Made by a program: the position numbers and the translations under genes. Shown here piece by piece: positions 17,419 to 25,809 of a stretch of DNA of 64,000 nucleotides. Positions within the stretch are counted from its first letter, which is position 1. Each line of letters starts with the position of its first letter. The stretch is from Streptomyces rhizoryzae. GTDB taxonomy: Bacteria; Actinomycetota; Actinomycetes; Streptomycetales; Streptomycetaceae. Where the stretch lies: contig NZ_JALMUV010000007.1 in the NCBI RefSeq assembly GCF_023155275.1, positions 146,614-210,613 of the forward strand. The letters run 5' to 3'. The notes beneath the pieces are model-generated. The model was not told the origin of the DNA and ran no database searches. It worked only from the letters and a program-made list of their open reading frames with translations.

Positions 17419-18888
17419 CTACTTCTTCTTGGCCTTGGTGCCGCGCTTCTCGCGGACCCGCACCGAGATGTGGATCGGGGTGCCCTCGAAGCCGAACTCC
17501 TCGCGCAGCCGCCGCTCGATGAAGCGGCGGTAGCCGGCCTCCAGGAAGCCGGAGGCGAAGAGCACGAAGCGCGGCGGCTTGGTGCCGGCCTGGGTGCCGA
17601 AGAGGATCCGGGGCTGCTTGCCGCCGCGGATCGGGTGCGGGTGGGAGGCCACGATCTCGCCGAGGAAGGCGTTCAGCCGCCCGGTGGGGATCCGGGTCTC
17701 CCAGCCCGCCAGCGCGGTCTCGATCGCCGGGACCAGCTTCTCCATGTGGCGGCCGGTGCGCGCGGAGACGTTGACCCGCATCGCCCAGGGGACCTGGACG
17801 AGGTCCCGCTCGATCTCCCGCTCCAGGTAGAAGCGGCGCTCCTCGTCGAGGGTGTCCCACTTGTTGTAGGCGATGACCAGGGCGCGGCCGGCCTCGACGG
17901 CCATCGTGATGATCCGCTGGTCCTGGACGGTGATGGACTCCCCGGCGTCGATCAGGACGACCGCGACCTCGGCCTTCTCCACCGCGGCGGCGGTGCGCAG
18001 CGAGGCGTAGTAGTCGGCGCCCTCCTGGAGGTGCACCCGGCGGCGGATACCGGCGGTGTCCACGAACTTCCAGGTCTTGCCGCCCAGTTCGATCAGCTCG
18101 TCGACCGGGTCGCGGGTGGTGCCGGCGAGTTCGTTGACGACCACCCGCTCCTCGCGGGCGAGCTTGTTGAGCAGCGAGGACTTGCCGACGTTCGGGCGGC
18201 CGATGAGGGCGATCCGGCGGGGGCCGCCGACCGTGGCGCCGAAGGTCTGCGCGGGCGCCTCGGGGAGCGCCTCCAGGGCGGCGTCGAGCATGTCGCCGGT
18301 GCCGCGGCCGTGCAGCGCGGAGACCGGGTACGGCTCGCCGAGGCCCAGCGACCACAGCATCGCGGCGTCGGCCTCCCCGGAGGGGCCGTCGACCTTGTTG
18401 GCGACCAGCACGACCGGCTTGCCGGCCCGGCGCAGCAGCTTGACCACGGCCTCGTCGGTGTCGGTGGCGCCGACCTTGGCGTCCACCACGAACACCACCG
18501 CGTCGGCGGCCTCGATGGCGAACTCGGCCTGCATCGCCACGGAGGCGTCGATGCCGAGGACGTCCTGCTCCCAGCCGCCGGTGTCGACGACCTTGAAGCG
18601 GCGGCCGTTCCAGTCGGCCTCGTAGGTGACCCGGTCGCGGGTGACGCCCGGCCGGTCCTCCACGACCGCCTCGCGGCGGCCGATGATGCGGTTGACCAGT
18701 GTCGACTTGCCGACGTTGGGGCGGCCGATGACGGCGAGGACCGGGAGCGGGCCGTGGCCGGCCGCGGCGATGTCGCCCTCGACCTCCGCCAGATCGAAGC
18801 CCTCTTCCGCGGCGAGCTCCATGAACTCCGCGTACTCGGCGTCACCAAGCGCACCGTGCTCGTCGCCGGTGGGGGTCTGCTCGTTCAT
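17419..18888 (-). CDS. der: Ribosome biogenesis GTPase Der (EngA)
   Basis: A 489-residue double GTPase. The two G1 motifs are [17 protein letters not shown] and [17 protein letters not shown]; both G domains also show DTGGWE or DTAGIRRR and the base motifs NKVD and NKWD. The C-terminal KH-like domain is followed by a basic tail [11 protein letters not shown]. Der acts in 50S ribosomal subunit maturation. An acidic N-terminal extension precedes domain 1, as in other streptomycetes. The ATG at 18888 has GAGG 10 nt upstream; an earlier in-frame ATG (18939) has no ribosome site. Confidence 0.96.
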   Translation of the reverse strand: MNEQTPTGDEHGALGDAEYAEFMELAAEEGFDLAEVEGDIAAAGHGPLPVLAVIGRPNVGKSTLVNRIIGRREAVVEDRPGVTRDRVTYEADWNGRRFKVVDTGGWEQDVLGIDASVAMQAEFAIEAADAVVFVVDAKVGATDTDEAVVKLLRRAGKPVVLVANKVDGPSGEADAAMLWSLGLGEPYPVSALHGRGTGDMLDAALEALPEAPAQTFGATVGGPRRIALIGRPNVGKSSLLNKLAREERVVVNELAGTTRDPVDELIELGGKTWKFVDTAGIRRRVHLQEGADYYASLRTAAAVEKAEVAVVLIDAGESITVQDQRIITMAVEAGRALVIAYNKWDTLDEERRFYLEREIERDLVQVPWAMRVNVSARTGRHMEKLVPAIETALAGWETRIPTGRLNAFLGEIVASHPHPIRGGKQPRILFGTQAGTKPPRFVLFASGFLEAGYRRFIERRLREEFGFEGTPIHISVRVREKRGTKAKKK

Positions 18889-18953
18889 GAAGTCCGTACC
18901 TCGTTCATCCATGTGGTCGGTGGGCCGCTCGGGGCCCACTGCTCAAGTGTCGG

Positions 18954-19610
18954 TCAGCGCCCGGTAAGGCGCCGGGCCTGTGCCAGGTGGGCGGTCAGCC
19001 GCTCCTGGATCCGTACGGTCGCCTCGTCCAGCGCCTTACGGGTGCGCCGCCCGCTGCCGTCGTCCGCCGCGAAGGCGTCGCCGAAGACGACGTCGACGCG
19101 GCTGCGCAGCCGCGGCACGGCCGGGGTGAGCCGGCTGGGGCGGTCGGTGCTGCCGAGCACCGCCACCGGGACGACGGGGGCGCCGGAGCGCACCGCGAAG
19201 TAGGCCAGCCCGGCCCGGAGGGAGGCGAAGTCGCCCTCGCCCCGGGTGCCCTCCGGGAAGATGCCCAGCACGCCGCCGTCGGCCAGCACGCCGAGCGCAT
19301 CGGTGATGGCCCTGCGGTCGGTGGCCCGGCGGTCCACCTTCAGCTGCCCGATGCCCCGCAGGAACGGGTCCAGCGGGCCGACGAAGGCTTCCTTCTTGAT
19401 CAGGAAGTGCACCGGGCGGGGGGCGGTGCCCATCAGCATCGGGCCGTCGAGGCCGTGGGAGTGGTTGACGGCGAGGATCACCGGGCCGGCGGCCGGTACC
19501 CGCCAGGCGCCCAGCACCCGCGGCCGCCACAGGCCGTACATCAGCCCGATGCCGATCCGCCGGCCGATCGCGGCCCCGCGGGGGCTCGGCGCGTTGCCGC
19601 CGTCGGTCAC
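18954..19610 (-). CDS. 1-acyl-sn-glycerol-3-phosphate acyltransferase (PlsC-like)
   Basis: A 218-residue lysophospholipid acyltransferase. The HX4D motif is in AVNHSHGLDGPML, the substrate motif FPEGTRGEGDF follows and a later APVVPVAVLGS block is present. It makes phosphatidic acid during phospholipid synthesis, or acylates a related lysolipid. The GTG at 19610 overlaps the cmk stop as GTGA, so it is coupled to cmk; this gene order between cmk and der is usual in actinobacteria. Confidence 0.92.
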   Translation of the reverse strand: MTDGGNAPSPRGAAIGRRIGIGLMYGLWRPRVLGAWRVPAAGPVILAVNHSHGLDGPMLMGTAPRPVHFLIKKEAFVGPLDPFLRGIGQLKVDRRATDRRAITDALGVLADGGVLGIFPEGTRGEGDFASLRAGLAYFAVRSGAPVVPVAVLGSTDRPSRLTPAVPRLRSRVDVVFGDAFAADDGSGRRTRKALDEATVRIQERLTAHLAQARRLTGR

Positions 19611-20338
19611 CGGGGGTCCCGCCCCGCCTTCTCGGCGCGGACGCCCTCGATGAGGGTGACCACGCACTCGATGACCTGGTCCAGCGTCAGGTCGGTGGTG
19701 TCGACCTCGACGGCGTCGTCCGCCTTGGCCAGCGGCGAGGTCTTGCGGGAGGAGTCGGCGGCGTCCCGCTTGATCAGCGCCTCGCGGGTGGCCGCCAGAT
19801 CGGCCGCCAGCTGGGGGTTCTTGCTCTTCAGCTCGCCGTTGCGGCGGGCCGCCCGGGCCTCCGGGGACGCGGTGAGGAAGATCTTGAGGTCGGCGTCGGG
19901 GAGGACCGTTATGCCGATGTCCCGGCCCTCGACGACGATGCCGTGCGGGGCCTCGGCGGCGATGGTGCGCTGGAGGTCGGTGATCACCGCGCGCACCTCG
20001 GGGACCGCGCTGACCGCGCTGACCGCGGCGGTGACCTCGGCGCCGCGGATCGGTCCGGCGGCGTCCACCCCGTCGACGGTGATGGTCGGCGCGGCCGGGT
20101 CCGTACCGGAGACGATCACCGGCTTGGCGCTGGCGTCGGCCACCGCGACCGGATCGTCGACGTCGATGCCGTTGGTCAGCATCCACCACGTGATCGCGCG
20201 GTACTGGGCGCCGGTGTCGAGGTAGCCGAGGCCGAGCTTGCCGGCGACGGCCTTGGACGTGCTGGACTTGCCCGTGCCTGCGGGGCCGTCGATGGCGACA
20301 ATCACTGCTGCCGGGGCGGTCCGGTCGGCGGTTTCCAC
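19607..20338 (-). CDS. cmk: Cytidylate kinase
   Basis: A 243-residue CMP/dCMP kinase. The P-loop GPAGTGKSSTSKAVA is at the N-terminus, then GYLDTGAQYRAITW, VVEGRDIGITVLPDADLKIF and an ALIKRDAADSSR segment; residues for CMP binding are intact. It phosphorylates CMP with ATP to supply nucleotides. The GTG at 20338 is chosen over the longer frame because AAAGG lies about 11 nt upstream. It is 98 bp downstream of tyrA. Confidence 0.95.
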   Translation of the reverse strand: METADRTAPAAVIVAIDGPAGTGKSSTSKAVAGKLGLGYLDTGAQYRAITWWMLTNGIDVDDPVAVADASAKPVIVSGTDPAAPTITVDGVDAAGPIRGAEVTAAVSAVSAVPEVRAVITDLQRTIAAEAPHGIVVEGRDIGITVLPDADLKIFLTASPEARAARRNGELKSKNPQLAADLAATREALIKRDAADSSRKTSPLAKADDAVEVDTTDLTLDQVIECVVTLIEGVRAEKAGRDPR

Positions 20339-20436
20339 GGTGATGAACACCTTTCTTGATACACGGGCGTGTCCGGGGGCGCGAAGAGAGCCTCGGACAA
20401 GGTTACTGGCTCGCCCGCGGCGGGCCGTCCACGGTG

Positions 20437-21522
20437 TCACTGCCGGATCGACCACCCCCGCTCCCGCAGCTCGGCGGTCAGCCCCGGCACCGCCTTCGGC
20501 TCGACCATGAGCTGGATGAAGCCGGCCTGCTGGCCGGTGGCGTGCTCGATCCGGACGTCCTCGATGTTGACCCCGGCGCGGTCCGCGTCGGCGAAGATCC
20601 GGGCCAGCTCACCGGGCTGGTCGCCGATGTAGACGGCGACGATGTCGTACACGGCCGGGGCGGCGCCGTGCTTGCCGGGGACCCGCTCGCGGCCGGCGTT
20701 GCCGCGGCGGAGGACGTCCTCGATGCCGTCGGCGCCGGTGCCGCGCTCGGCCCCGTCGGCGGACTCCAGGGCGCGCAGCGAGCGGACCGTGGCGTCGAGG
20801 TCGGCGGCGACCTCGGCCAGGACGTCGGCGACCGGTCCGGGGTTGGCGGAGAGGATGTCGATCCACATCGCGGGGTCCGAGGCCGCGATCCGCGTCACGT
20901 CCCGTATGCCCTGGCCGCAGAGGCGGACCGCGGTCTCGTCGGCGCCCTTGAGGCGGGCCGCGACCAGGCTGGAGACCAGCTGCGGGGTGTGCGAGACCAG
21001 GGCGACGGCACGGTCGTGGGCGTCGGCGTCCATCACCACCGGGACGGCCCGGCACAGCGCGACCAGCTCCAGGGCGAGGTTGAGCACCTCGGTGTCCCCG
21101 TCGGGGGCCGGGGTGAGCACCCAGGGACGGCCCTCGAAGAGCTCGGCGGTCGCGGCCAGCGGCCCGGAGCGCTCCTTGCCGGCCATCGGGTGGGTGCCGA
21201 GGTAGGCGGAGAGGTCGCAGCCGAGCTCCTCCAGCTGGCGGCGCGGGCCGCCCTTGACGCTGGCGACGTCGATGTACGCCCGCGCGGCGCCGCGCCGGAT
21301 GGCACCGGCCAGCGCCGCCGCGACGTGCGCCGGGGGGACCGCGACGACGACCAGGTCGACCGGGCCCTCGGGCGGCTCGGCGGTGCCGGCGCCGAGCGCG
21401 GCGGCGGTCAGCGCCTGGGCGTGGTCGTGGTCCTCCAGGAAGACCTGGACACCGCGGGCGCTGAGCGCCAGCGCGGCCGAGGTGCCGATCAGGCCCGTTC
21501 CGATGACGAGTGCGGTTCTCAC
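20437..21522 (-). CDS. tyrA: Prephenate dehydrogenase with C-terminal ACT domain
   Basis: A 361-residue enzyme of tyrosine synthesis. The Rossmann motif LVIGTGLIGTSAALALSARG starts the protein; the HPMAGKERSG block carries the conserved catalytic-region His, and VSHTPQLVSSLVA follows. A C-terminal ACT domain (about residues 287-361: VYIGDQPGELARIF, then VNIEDVRIEHATGQQAGF) suggests feedback control, probably by tyrosine. The GTG at 21522 overlaps the aroH stop (GTGA) and has GGAAGGA upstream. An open frame continues to 22722 but is a shadow of the opposite strand. Confidence 0.95.
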   Translation of the reverse strand: MRTALVIGTGLIGTSAALALSARGVQVFLEDHDHAQALTAAALGAGTAEPPEGPVDLVVVAVPPAHVAAALAGAIRRGAARAYIDVASVKGGPRRQLEELGCDLSAYLGTHPMAGKERSGPLAATAELFEGRPWVLTPAPDGDTEVLNLALELVALCRAVPVVMDADAHDRAVALVSHTPQLVSSLVAARLKGADETAVRLCGQGIRDVTRIAASDPAMWIDILSANPGPVADVLAEVAADLDATVRSLRALESADGAERGTGADGIEDVLRRGNAGRERVPGKHGAAPAVYDIVAVYIGDQPGELARIFADADRAGVNIEDVRIEHATGQQAGFIQLMVEPKAVPGLTAELRERGWSIRQ

Positions 21523-21881
21523 TGGGCGATGTCCTTCCGGAGGGCCGCGGCCGCGCCGAGGTACACATGGGCGATCCCGGAGCGGGGCCGCTCGGTCTCG
21601 ACGTGGGCCAGCACCCGCACCACCCGGGGCATGGCGCCGGCCACGTCCAGCTCCTGGGCGCAGATCAGCGGCACGTCGGTGATGCCCAGGGCGCGGGCGG
21701 CGGCGGCCGGGAAGTCGCTGCGCAGATCGGGGGTGGCGGTGAACCACACGCTGATCAGGTCGTCCGGCACCAGGCCGTTGCGCTCCAACAGCGCGGTGAG
21801 CAGTCCGCCGACCTGCTCCCGCATGTGCTCCGCGTCGTCCCGCTCCAGCTGGACGGCCCCGCGCACGGCCCGTACCGCCAC
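21519..21881 (-). CDS. aroH: Chorismate mutase, AroH type
   Basis: A 120-residue AroH-class chorismate mutase, the trimeric Bacillus-type fold. Visible are the opening VRAVRGAVQLERDDAEHM, then ISVWFTATPDLRSDFPAAAAR, CAQELDVAGAMPRVVRVL and HVYLGAAAALR; the catalytic Arg in VRGAV is present. It converts chorismate to prephenate, the substrate of TyrA encoded directly after it with a GTGA overlap. The GTG at 21881 has AGGGGAG at good spacing. A perfect 11-bp inverted repeat lies 21-50 bp upstream. Confidence 0.95.
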   Translation of the reverse strand: MAVRAVRGAVQLERDDAEHMREQVGGLLTALLERNGLVPDDLISVWFTATPDLRSDFPAAAARALGITDVPLICAQELDVAGAMPRVVRVLAHVETERPRSGIAHVYLGAAAALRKDIAQ

Positions 21882-21901
21882 GTTGCTGACTCCCCTGCGT
21901 C

Positions 21902-21931
21902 GTGCGTACGCGTACACGTCCGCGTACGCAC
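21902..21931. promoter_or_regulatory. 11-bp inverted repeat upstream of aroH
   Basis: GTGCGTACGCG (21902-21912), 8-nt spacer, CGCGTACGCAC (21921-21931). It lies between the divergent aroH and nucleotidyltransferase genes and ends 21 bp before the aroH start. Candidate operator, or a leader hairpin just before the aroH ribosome site. Confidence 0.6.
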
Positions 21932-22020
21932 TGATCAGCGTAACCAGCGCCACCGACAACCGGTCCCCGCACCGGGAATCCGGTGGCCGGCGGCGCGCGG
22001 GCCCGGCGACAATCGCGGCC

Positions 22021-22755
22021 ATGCCGACCGCATCCGCCGGCCCCGCGCCGGCCACCGAACCGGCGCCGGTCCCCGGCCACGACCTCGTCACCGGGCACAC
22101 CGTCTACGCGTGTGTGATGGGCTCGCGCGCCTTCGGGCTGGCCACCGGGGCCAGCGACACCGACCGGCGCGGGGTCTACCTCGCGCCCACCGCCCTCTTC
22201 TGGCGGTTCGAGAAGCCGCCGGCACAGGTGGAGGGGCCGCGCCCGGAGGAGTTCTCCTGGGAGCTGGAACGGTTCTGCGAGCTGGCGCTGCGCGCCAACC
22301 CCACCGCCCTGGAATGCCTGCACTCCCCGCTCGTCGAGCACGCCGACGCCACCGGCCGGGAGCTGCTCGCGCTGCGCGGCGCGTTCCTCTCCCGGGAGGT
22401 GCACGGCGTCTACGTCCGGTACGCGGCCGGGCGGCACAAGCAGCTGCGGGCCGACGCCGGCCGGCGCGGGGCGCCCCGCTGGAAGCAGGTGATGCACCTG
22501 CTGCGGATGCTGACCTGCGCCCGCGACCTGCTCCGTACGGGCAGGCTGACGCTGGACGTGGGCGCGGCCCGCGCGGAGCTGCTGGCGGTGCGGCGCGGCG
22601 AGGTGGCCTGGGAGGCGGTGGAGCGCCGGCTGGCGGTGCTGGCCGAGGAGGCCGAGGCGGCGCTCCCCGGCTCGCCGCTGCCCGCCGGTCCGGACCGGGC
22701 GCGGGTCGCGGACTTCCTGCACCGGACGCGCCGCGCCTCGGCCCTGGGCGCGTGA
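22021..22755 (+). CDS. Predicted nucleotidyltransferase (COG3541-like), copy 1
   Basis: A 244-residue protein of the polymerase-beta nucleotidyltransferase superfamily. The active-site signature is complete: VMGSRAFGLATGASDTDRRG, with GS and the DxD aspartates. The helical C-terminal part has RANPTALECLHSP and WKQVMHLLRMLTCARDLL. It should transfer a nucleotide from NTP to an unknown acceptor. It is a paralogue of the next gene, which runs in the opposite direction and ends 5 bp away. No Shine-Dalgarno is seen; GACAAT lies 7 nt before the ATG. Confidence 0.85.
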   Translation: MPTASAGPAPATEPAPVPGHDLVTGHTVYACVMGSRAFGLATGASDTDRRGVYLAPTALFWRFEKPPAQVEGPRPEEFSWELERFCELALRANPTALECLHSPLVEHADATGRELLALRGAFLSREVHGVYVRYAAGRHKQLRADAGRRGAPRWKQVMHLLRMLTCARDLLRTGRLTLDVGAARAELLAVRRGEVAWEAVERRLAVLAEEAEAALPGSPLPAGPDRARVADFLHRTRRASALGA

Positions 22756-22759
22756 CGGC

Positions 22760-23569
22760 TCAGCCGGCGGCGCCGCCCAGCCGGGCCCGTACGACGAGGT
22801 CGTGCAGCGCGTCCCGGCCGGCCGGGGCGTCCGGGAGGGCGGTGGCTGCCTGGGCGGCGTCCAGCCGGGCGTGCAGGGCGACGACGTCGGCGAGCAGCCG
22901 CTCGGGGGCCACCAGGCCGTGGGCCGGGCCGTGTTCGGCCGCCTCCTTGGCCGCGATCAGCTCGGGGAGGTAGGCGGGCGCGCCGGGCTCGGCGGCCAGG
23001 GTGGGCAGGTGGGCCTCCAGGCGGCCGGTGGCCATGAGGTGGATGCCGGTCAGCAGCACCCGCAGGGTGTAGAGCAGCGGTTTGAGCCCGCCGGTCCGCT
23101 CGAAGAGCCGCCACTGGGTGCCGGCGAACCCGCGGTAGTGGTGCGCGTGGTGCGAGGTGAGGAACCCCGGGGCGAGCGCGATCAGCTCCTGGTGGACGGG
23201 GGTGGTGTGGACGACCAGCGGGGAGAGCAGCTGCTCCAGGACGTAGCCGTTGCGGCGCAGCAGGAGCCGGGCGAACTTCCGCAGGTCGTGCGTGACCAGG
23301 TCGGTCTCGACGCCGTCCTGCTCGCCCATCAGGGTCCGGGTCTCCGCCGGCTCGTGCAGCCCGACGAGGGCGGCCGCCGGCAGCAGGTGGGCGCCGCGCA
23401 GGTCCACGTCGGAGTCGCGGGAGGGGAAGCCGTAGAGGTGGGCGCCGGAGACGGTGGCGAAGAGCAGCGGGTCGGGCCCGCCGGCCACGAGGGCGCCGAG
23501 GTCGAGGGGCGGCAGCCCGGCCGCCGCCAGGACCGCCGCCCGGTCCGCGGCCGCGGGGGTCTCAGGCAT
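22760..23569 (-). CDS. Predicted nucleotidyltransferase (COG3541-like), copy 2
   Basis: A 269-residue paralogue of the protein at 22021. The active site is VSGAHLYGFPSRDSDVDLRG, again with the DxD pair. The helical part shows LRRNGYVLEQLLSP and GLKPLLYTLRVLLTGIHLM, aligning with NPTALECLHSP and the matching helices of copy 1. It overlaps the ADP-ribosylglycohydrolase gene by 8 bases and is almost certainly co-transcribed with it. The substrate is unknown. The absence of a small HEPN partner makes a HEPN-MNT toxin-antitoxin pair unlikely. Confidence 0.88.
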   Translation of the reverse strand: MPETPAAADRAAVLAAAGLPPLDLGALVAGGPDPLLFATVSGAHLYGFPSRDSDVDLRGAHLLPAAALVGLHEPAETRTLMGEQDGVETDLVTHDLRKFARLLLRRNGYVLEQLLSPLVVHTTPVHQELIALAPGFLTSHHAHHYRGFAGTQWRLFERTGGLKPLLYTLRVLLTGIHLMATGRLEAHLPTLAAEPGAPAYLPELIAAKEAAEHGPAHGLVAPERLLADVVALHARLDAAQAATALPDAPAGRDALHDLVVRARLGGAAG

Positions 23570-24608
23570 CCCAGGCCGCCCCGAGGGCCAGCAGGTCCGC
23601 GCGGTACTCGATCCGGTCCGCCCACGCGTCCGGCCAGGCGCCGGCCCCGAGGCGGGCGCCGGCGAAGGCGCCGGCCAGGCAGGCGATCGAGTCGGAGTCG
23701 CCCGAGGTGCAGGCGGCCCGGCGGAGCGCGGTGACCGGCTCGTCGGGGAAGAGCAGGAAGCAGAGCAGCCCGGTGGCCAGCGCCTCCTCGGCGATCCAGC
23801 CGGCGCCGGTGGCCAGGCACGGGTCGGCCTCCCGGTCGGGGGCGGCGAGCGCCGTCTCCAGCCGGTCCAGGACGGCGAGGCACTCGTCCCAGCCGCGGGC
23901 GATGAAGGCCGCCGGCGACGGGGCCGGGGAGCGCCGCCACAGGTCGCCGAGCCAGTCCTCGTGATAGGTGGCGCGCTGGGTGCGGGCGTACGCCCGGAGC
24001 AGGCCGGGCAGCCCGGCGGGGGGCTCTCCGTCGGCCAGGGCGCGCACGGCGTAGGCGGTCAGGTCGCTCGCGGCCAGCGCGGTGGGGTGCCCGTGGGTCA
24101 GCGCGGCCTGGAACTGCGCCGCACCGGCCCGCTGCCCCGGGGTGAGCCCGGGGACGAGCCCCAGGGGCGCGACCCGCATGTCGGCGCCGCAGCCCTTGGA
24201 CCCCAGCTGGCTGGCGTCGGCCCAGGGCCGGTGCTCCTCGCTGAGGAGGTGGCAGGCGCGCAGGCAGGTGCCGCCCGGGGCGCGGTTGTTGTCGGGCGAG
24301 CGCCACCAGGCCACGTACGCCTGCCGGAGCGGCGGTTCGAGCGTCGCGGCGGTCAGCTCGCCGCCGGCGAGGGCGGTGCGCAGGGCGTGCCCCAGGGCGA
24401 GCGTCATCTGGGTGTCGTCGGTCACCAGGGCGGGCTCGGGCAGCGCCAGCTCCCGCCACGGACCCGTGGCGAGGATCGCCGGCAGGTCGCTGAACTCCGT
24501 CGGGTATCCGAGCGCGTCACCGAGCGCCAACCCCAGGAGCGAGCCGGTCGCCGGACCCGTGGCCGCCCCCGCCGCTTCCCCCACCGCTGCCCCCATCGCT
24601 GCCCCCAT
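23562..24608 (-). CDS. ADP-ribosylglycohydrolase (DraG-like)
   Basis: A 348-residue ADP-ribosylglycohydrolase. Metal-site motifs are present: GLALGDALGYPTEF, VTDDTQMTLALGHAL and SGDSDSIACLAGAFAG. The family removes ADP-ribose from proteins, nucleic acids or O-acetyl-ADP-ribose using divalent metal ions. The first 20 residues (GAAMGAAVGEAAGAATG) come from a tandem repeat in the DNA and may not be part of the fold, so the start could lie later. A 38-bp hairpin covers the likely ribosome site (24615-24652). The downstream overlap with the nucleotidyltransferase gene points to a joint function. Confidence 0.9.
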   Translation of the reverse strand: MGAAMGAAVGEAAGAATGPATGSLLGLALGDALGYPTEFSDLPAILATGPWRELALPEPALVTDDTQMTLALGHALRTALAGGELTAATLEPPLRQAYVAWWRSPDNNRAPGGTCLRACHLLSEEHRPWADASQLGSKGCGADMRVAPLGLVPGLTPGQRAGAAQFQAALTHGHPTALAASDLTAYAVRALADGEPPAGLPGLLRAYARTQRATYHEDWLGDLWRRSPAPSPAAFIARGWDECLAVLDRLETALAAPDREADPCLATGAGWIAEEALATGLLCFLLFPDEPVTALRRAACTSGDSDSIACLAGAFAGARLGAGAWPDAWADRIEYRADLLALGAAWDA

Positions 24609-24614
24609 GAAAGA

Positions 24615-24652
24615 ACCACCCCTTAATCGTCATGGTGACATTAAGGGGTGGT
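24615..24652 (-). promoter_or_regulatory. Nested palindrome that covers the ribosome site of the ADP-ribosylglycohydrolase
   Basis: On the minus strand ACCACCCCTTAA and TTAAGGGGTGGT form a perfect 12-bp stem. Its loop contains GTCA-CCA-TGAC, a second 4-bp stem. The only good Shine-Dalgarno (AAGGGG) is inside the 3' arm, about 11 nt before the ATG at 24608. TCTTTC follows the stem, so it might also act as a weak terminator for rluB. As DNA, TTAATGTCACCATGACGA has the symmetry of an operator. Confidence 0.65.
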
Positions 24653-24693
24653 GGGCGGCCTCCGCAAGCGCCGCCGGGCCGGGGGGCCGCCGG

Positions 24694-25809
24694 TCAGAGA
24701 TCGACCTCCCGCATCAGCATCCCGACCTCGGTGTTGGTCATCCGGCGCAGCCAGCCGGACTTCTGGTCGCCCAGCGCGATCGGGCCGAAGTGCGTGCGGA
24801 CCAGCTTGTCCACGGGGAAGCCGGCCTCGGCCAGCATCCGGCGCACGATGTGCTTGCGGCCCTCGTGCAGGCTGACCTCGACGAGGTAGTTCTTGCCGGT
24901 GTTCTCCACGACCCGGAAGTGGTCGGCGCGGGCGTAGCCGTCCTCCAGCGGGATGCCGTCCTTGAGCCGCTTGCCCAGGTCGCGCGGGAGCGGGCCCTGG
25001 ATGGCCGCGAGGTAGGTCTTGGTGACGCCGTAGCGCGGGTGGGTCAGCCGGTGGGCCAGCTCGCCGTGGTTGGTGAGCAGGATGATGCCCTCGGTCTCGG
25101 TGTCCAGCCGCCCGACGTGGAACAGCCGGGTCTCCCGGTTGGTCACGTAGTCGCCCAGGCACTGCCGCCCGTCCGGGTCCTCCATCGTGGAGACCACGCC
25201 GGCGGGCTTGTTCAGCGCGAAGAAGAGGTACGACTGGGTGGCGACCGTCAGGCCGTCGACCTTGATCTCGTCCTTCTCCGGGTCGACCCGGACGCCCTGC
25301 TCCATGACGATCCGGCCGTTGACCTCGACCCGCCCCTGGTCGATCAGCTCCTCGCAGGCGCGCCGGGAGCCCATACCGGCCCTGGCCAGCACCTTCTGGA
25401 GCCGCTCGCCCTCCTGCTCGCCGAAGGTCTTGGGCGTCTTGATCCGCGGCTTGTCGTGCCGGGCGCGGTTGCGCTCCTCGATCCCGGCGTCGTACTCGCG
25501 GGGCCGGGCGGGCGCCTGGCCCCGGCCGCCGCCACCGGGGCGGCCGCCCTTGCCGCCGGCGCCGGTGCGGGGACCGCCCTTGGCACCGGCACCGGTGCGC
25601 GGGCCGCCCTTGGCGCCGCCGCGGGCCGCCGCGCCCCGGGCGCCGGTCGAGCCCCGGCGCTCGTCGCCGCCGGCGGAACCGCCCACGTCGTAGCGGCGCT
25701 CCTCAGGACGGGGGCGGCCCGCCCGCTGCTGCTTCTCGTCCCGCTTGTTGCCCGCGCCGCGGTAGTTGCCCCTACCGCCGCCGCTGCTGTTCCTGCCGCT
25801 GCTTCGCAT
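24694..25809 (-). CDS. rluB: 23S rRNA pseudouridine synthase RluB family
   Basis: A 371-residue RsuA/RluB pseudouridine synthase. Residues 1-120 are a basic, Gly/Arg-rich extension containing a 10-residue tandem repeat (AKGGPRTGAG twice). The S4 RNA-binding domain begins at RLQKVLARAGMGSRRACEEL; the catalytic aspartate is in HVGRLDTETEGIILLTNHG. It modifies 23S rRNA. The ATG at 25809 shares one base with the scpB stop (TGATG). The extension is longer than in most bacteria and probably binds RNA without fixed structure. Confidence 0.92.
   Translation of the reverse strand: MRSSGRNSSGGGRGNYRGAGNKRDEKQQRAGRPRPEERRYDVGGSAGGDERRGSTGARGAAARGGAKGGPRTGAGAKGGPRTGAGGKGGRPGGGGRGQAPARPREYDAGIEERNRARHDKPRIKTPKTFGEQEGERLQKVLARAGMGSRRACEELIDQGRVEVNGRIVMEQGVRVDPEKDEIKVDGLTVATQSYLFFALNKPAGVVSTMEDPDGRQCLGDYVTNRETRLFHVGRLDTETEGIILLTNHGELAHRLTHPRYGVTKTYLAAIQGPLPRDLGKRLKDGIPLEDGYARADHFRVVENTGKNYLVEVSLHEGRKHIVRRMLAEAGFPVDKLVRTHFGPIALGDQKSGWLRRMTNTEVGMLMREVDL
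25560..25619. repeat. 30-bp tandem repeat within rluB
   Basis: Two 30-bp near-identical copies encode the repeated AKGGPRTGAG segment in the disordered N-terminal extension of RluB. In-frame copy-number change would alter the length without breaking the enzyme. Confidence 0.6.

Noticed and set aside
20437..22722. Long in-frame extension upstream of tyrA
   Set aside because: It covers aroH and the opposite-strand nucleotidyltransferase. The GTGA overlap at 21522 fits the Rossmann start.
22021..23569. HEPN-MNT type toxin-antitoxin system
   Set aside because: No small HEPN-like partner is present and the proteins are larger than typical MNT antitoxins.
24541..24633. Small out-of-frame ORF starting in the hairpin loop before the ADP-ribosylglycohydrolase
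   Set aside because: It is 37 codons, Gly/Ser-rich and without its own ribosome site. It arises from the GGGGGCAGC repeat.
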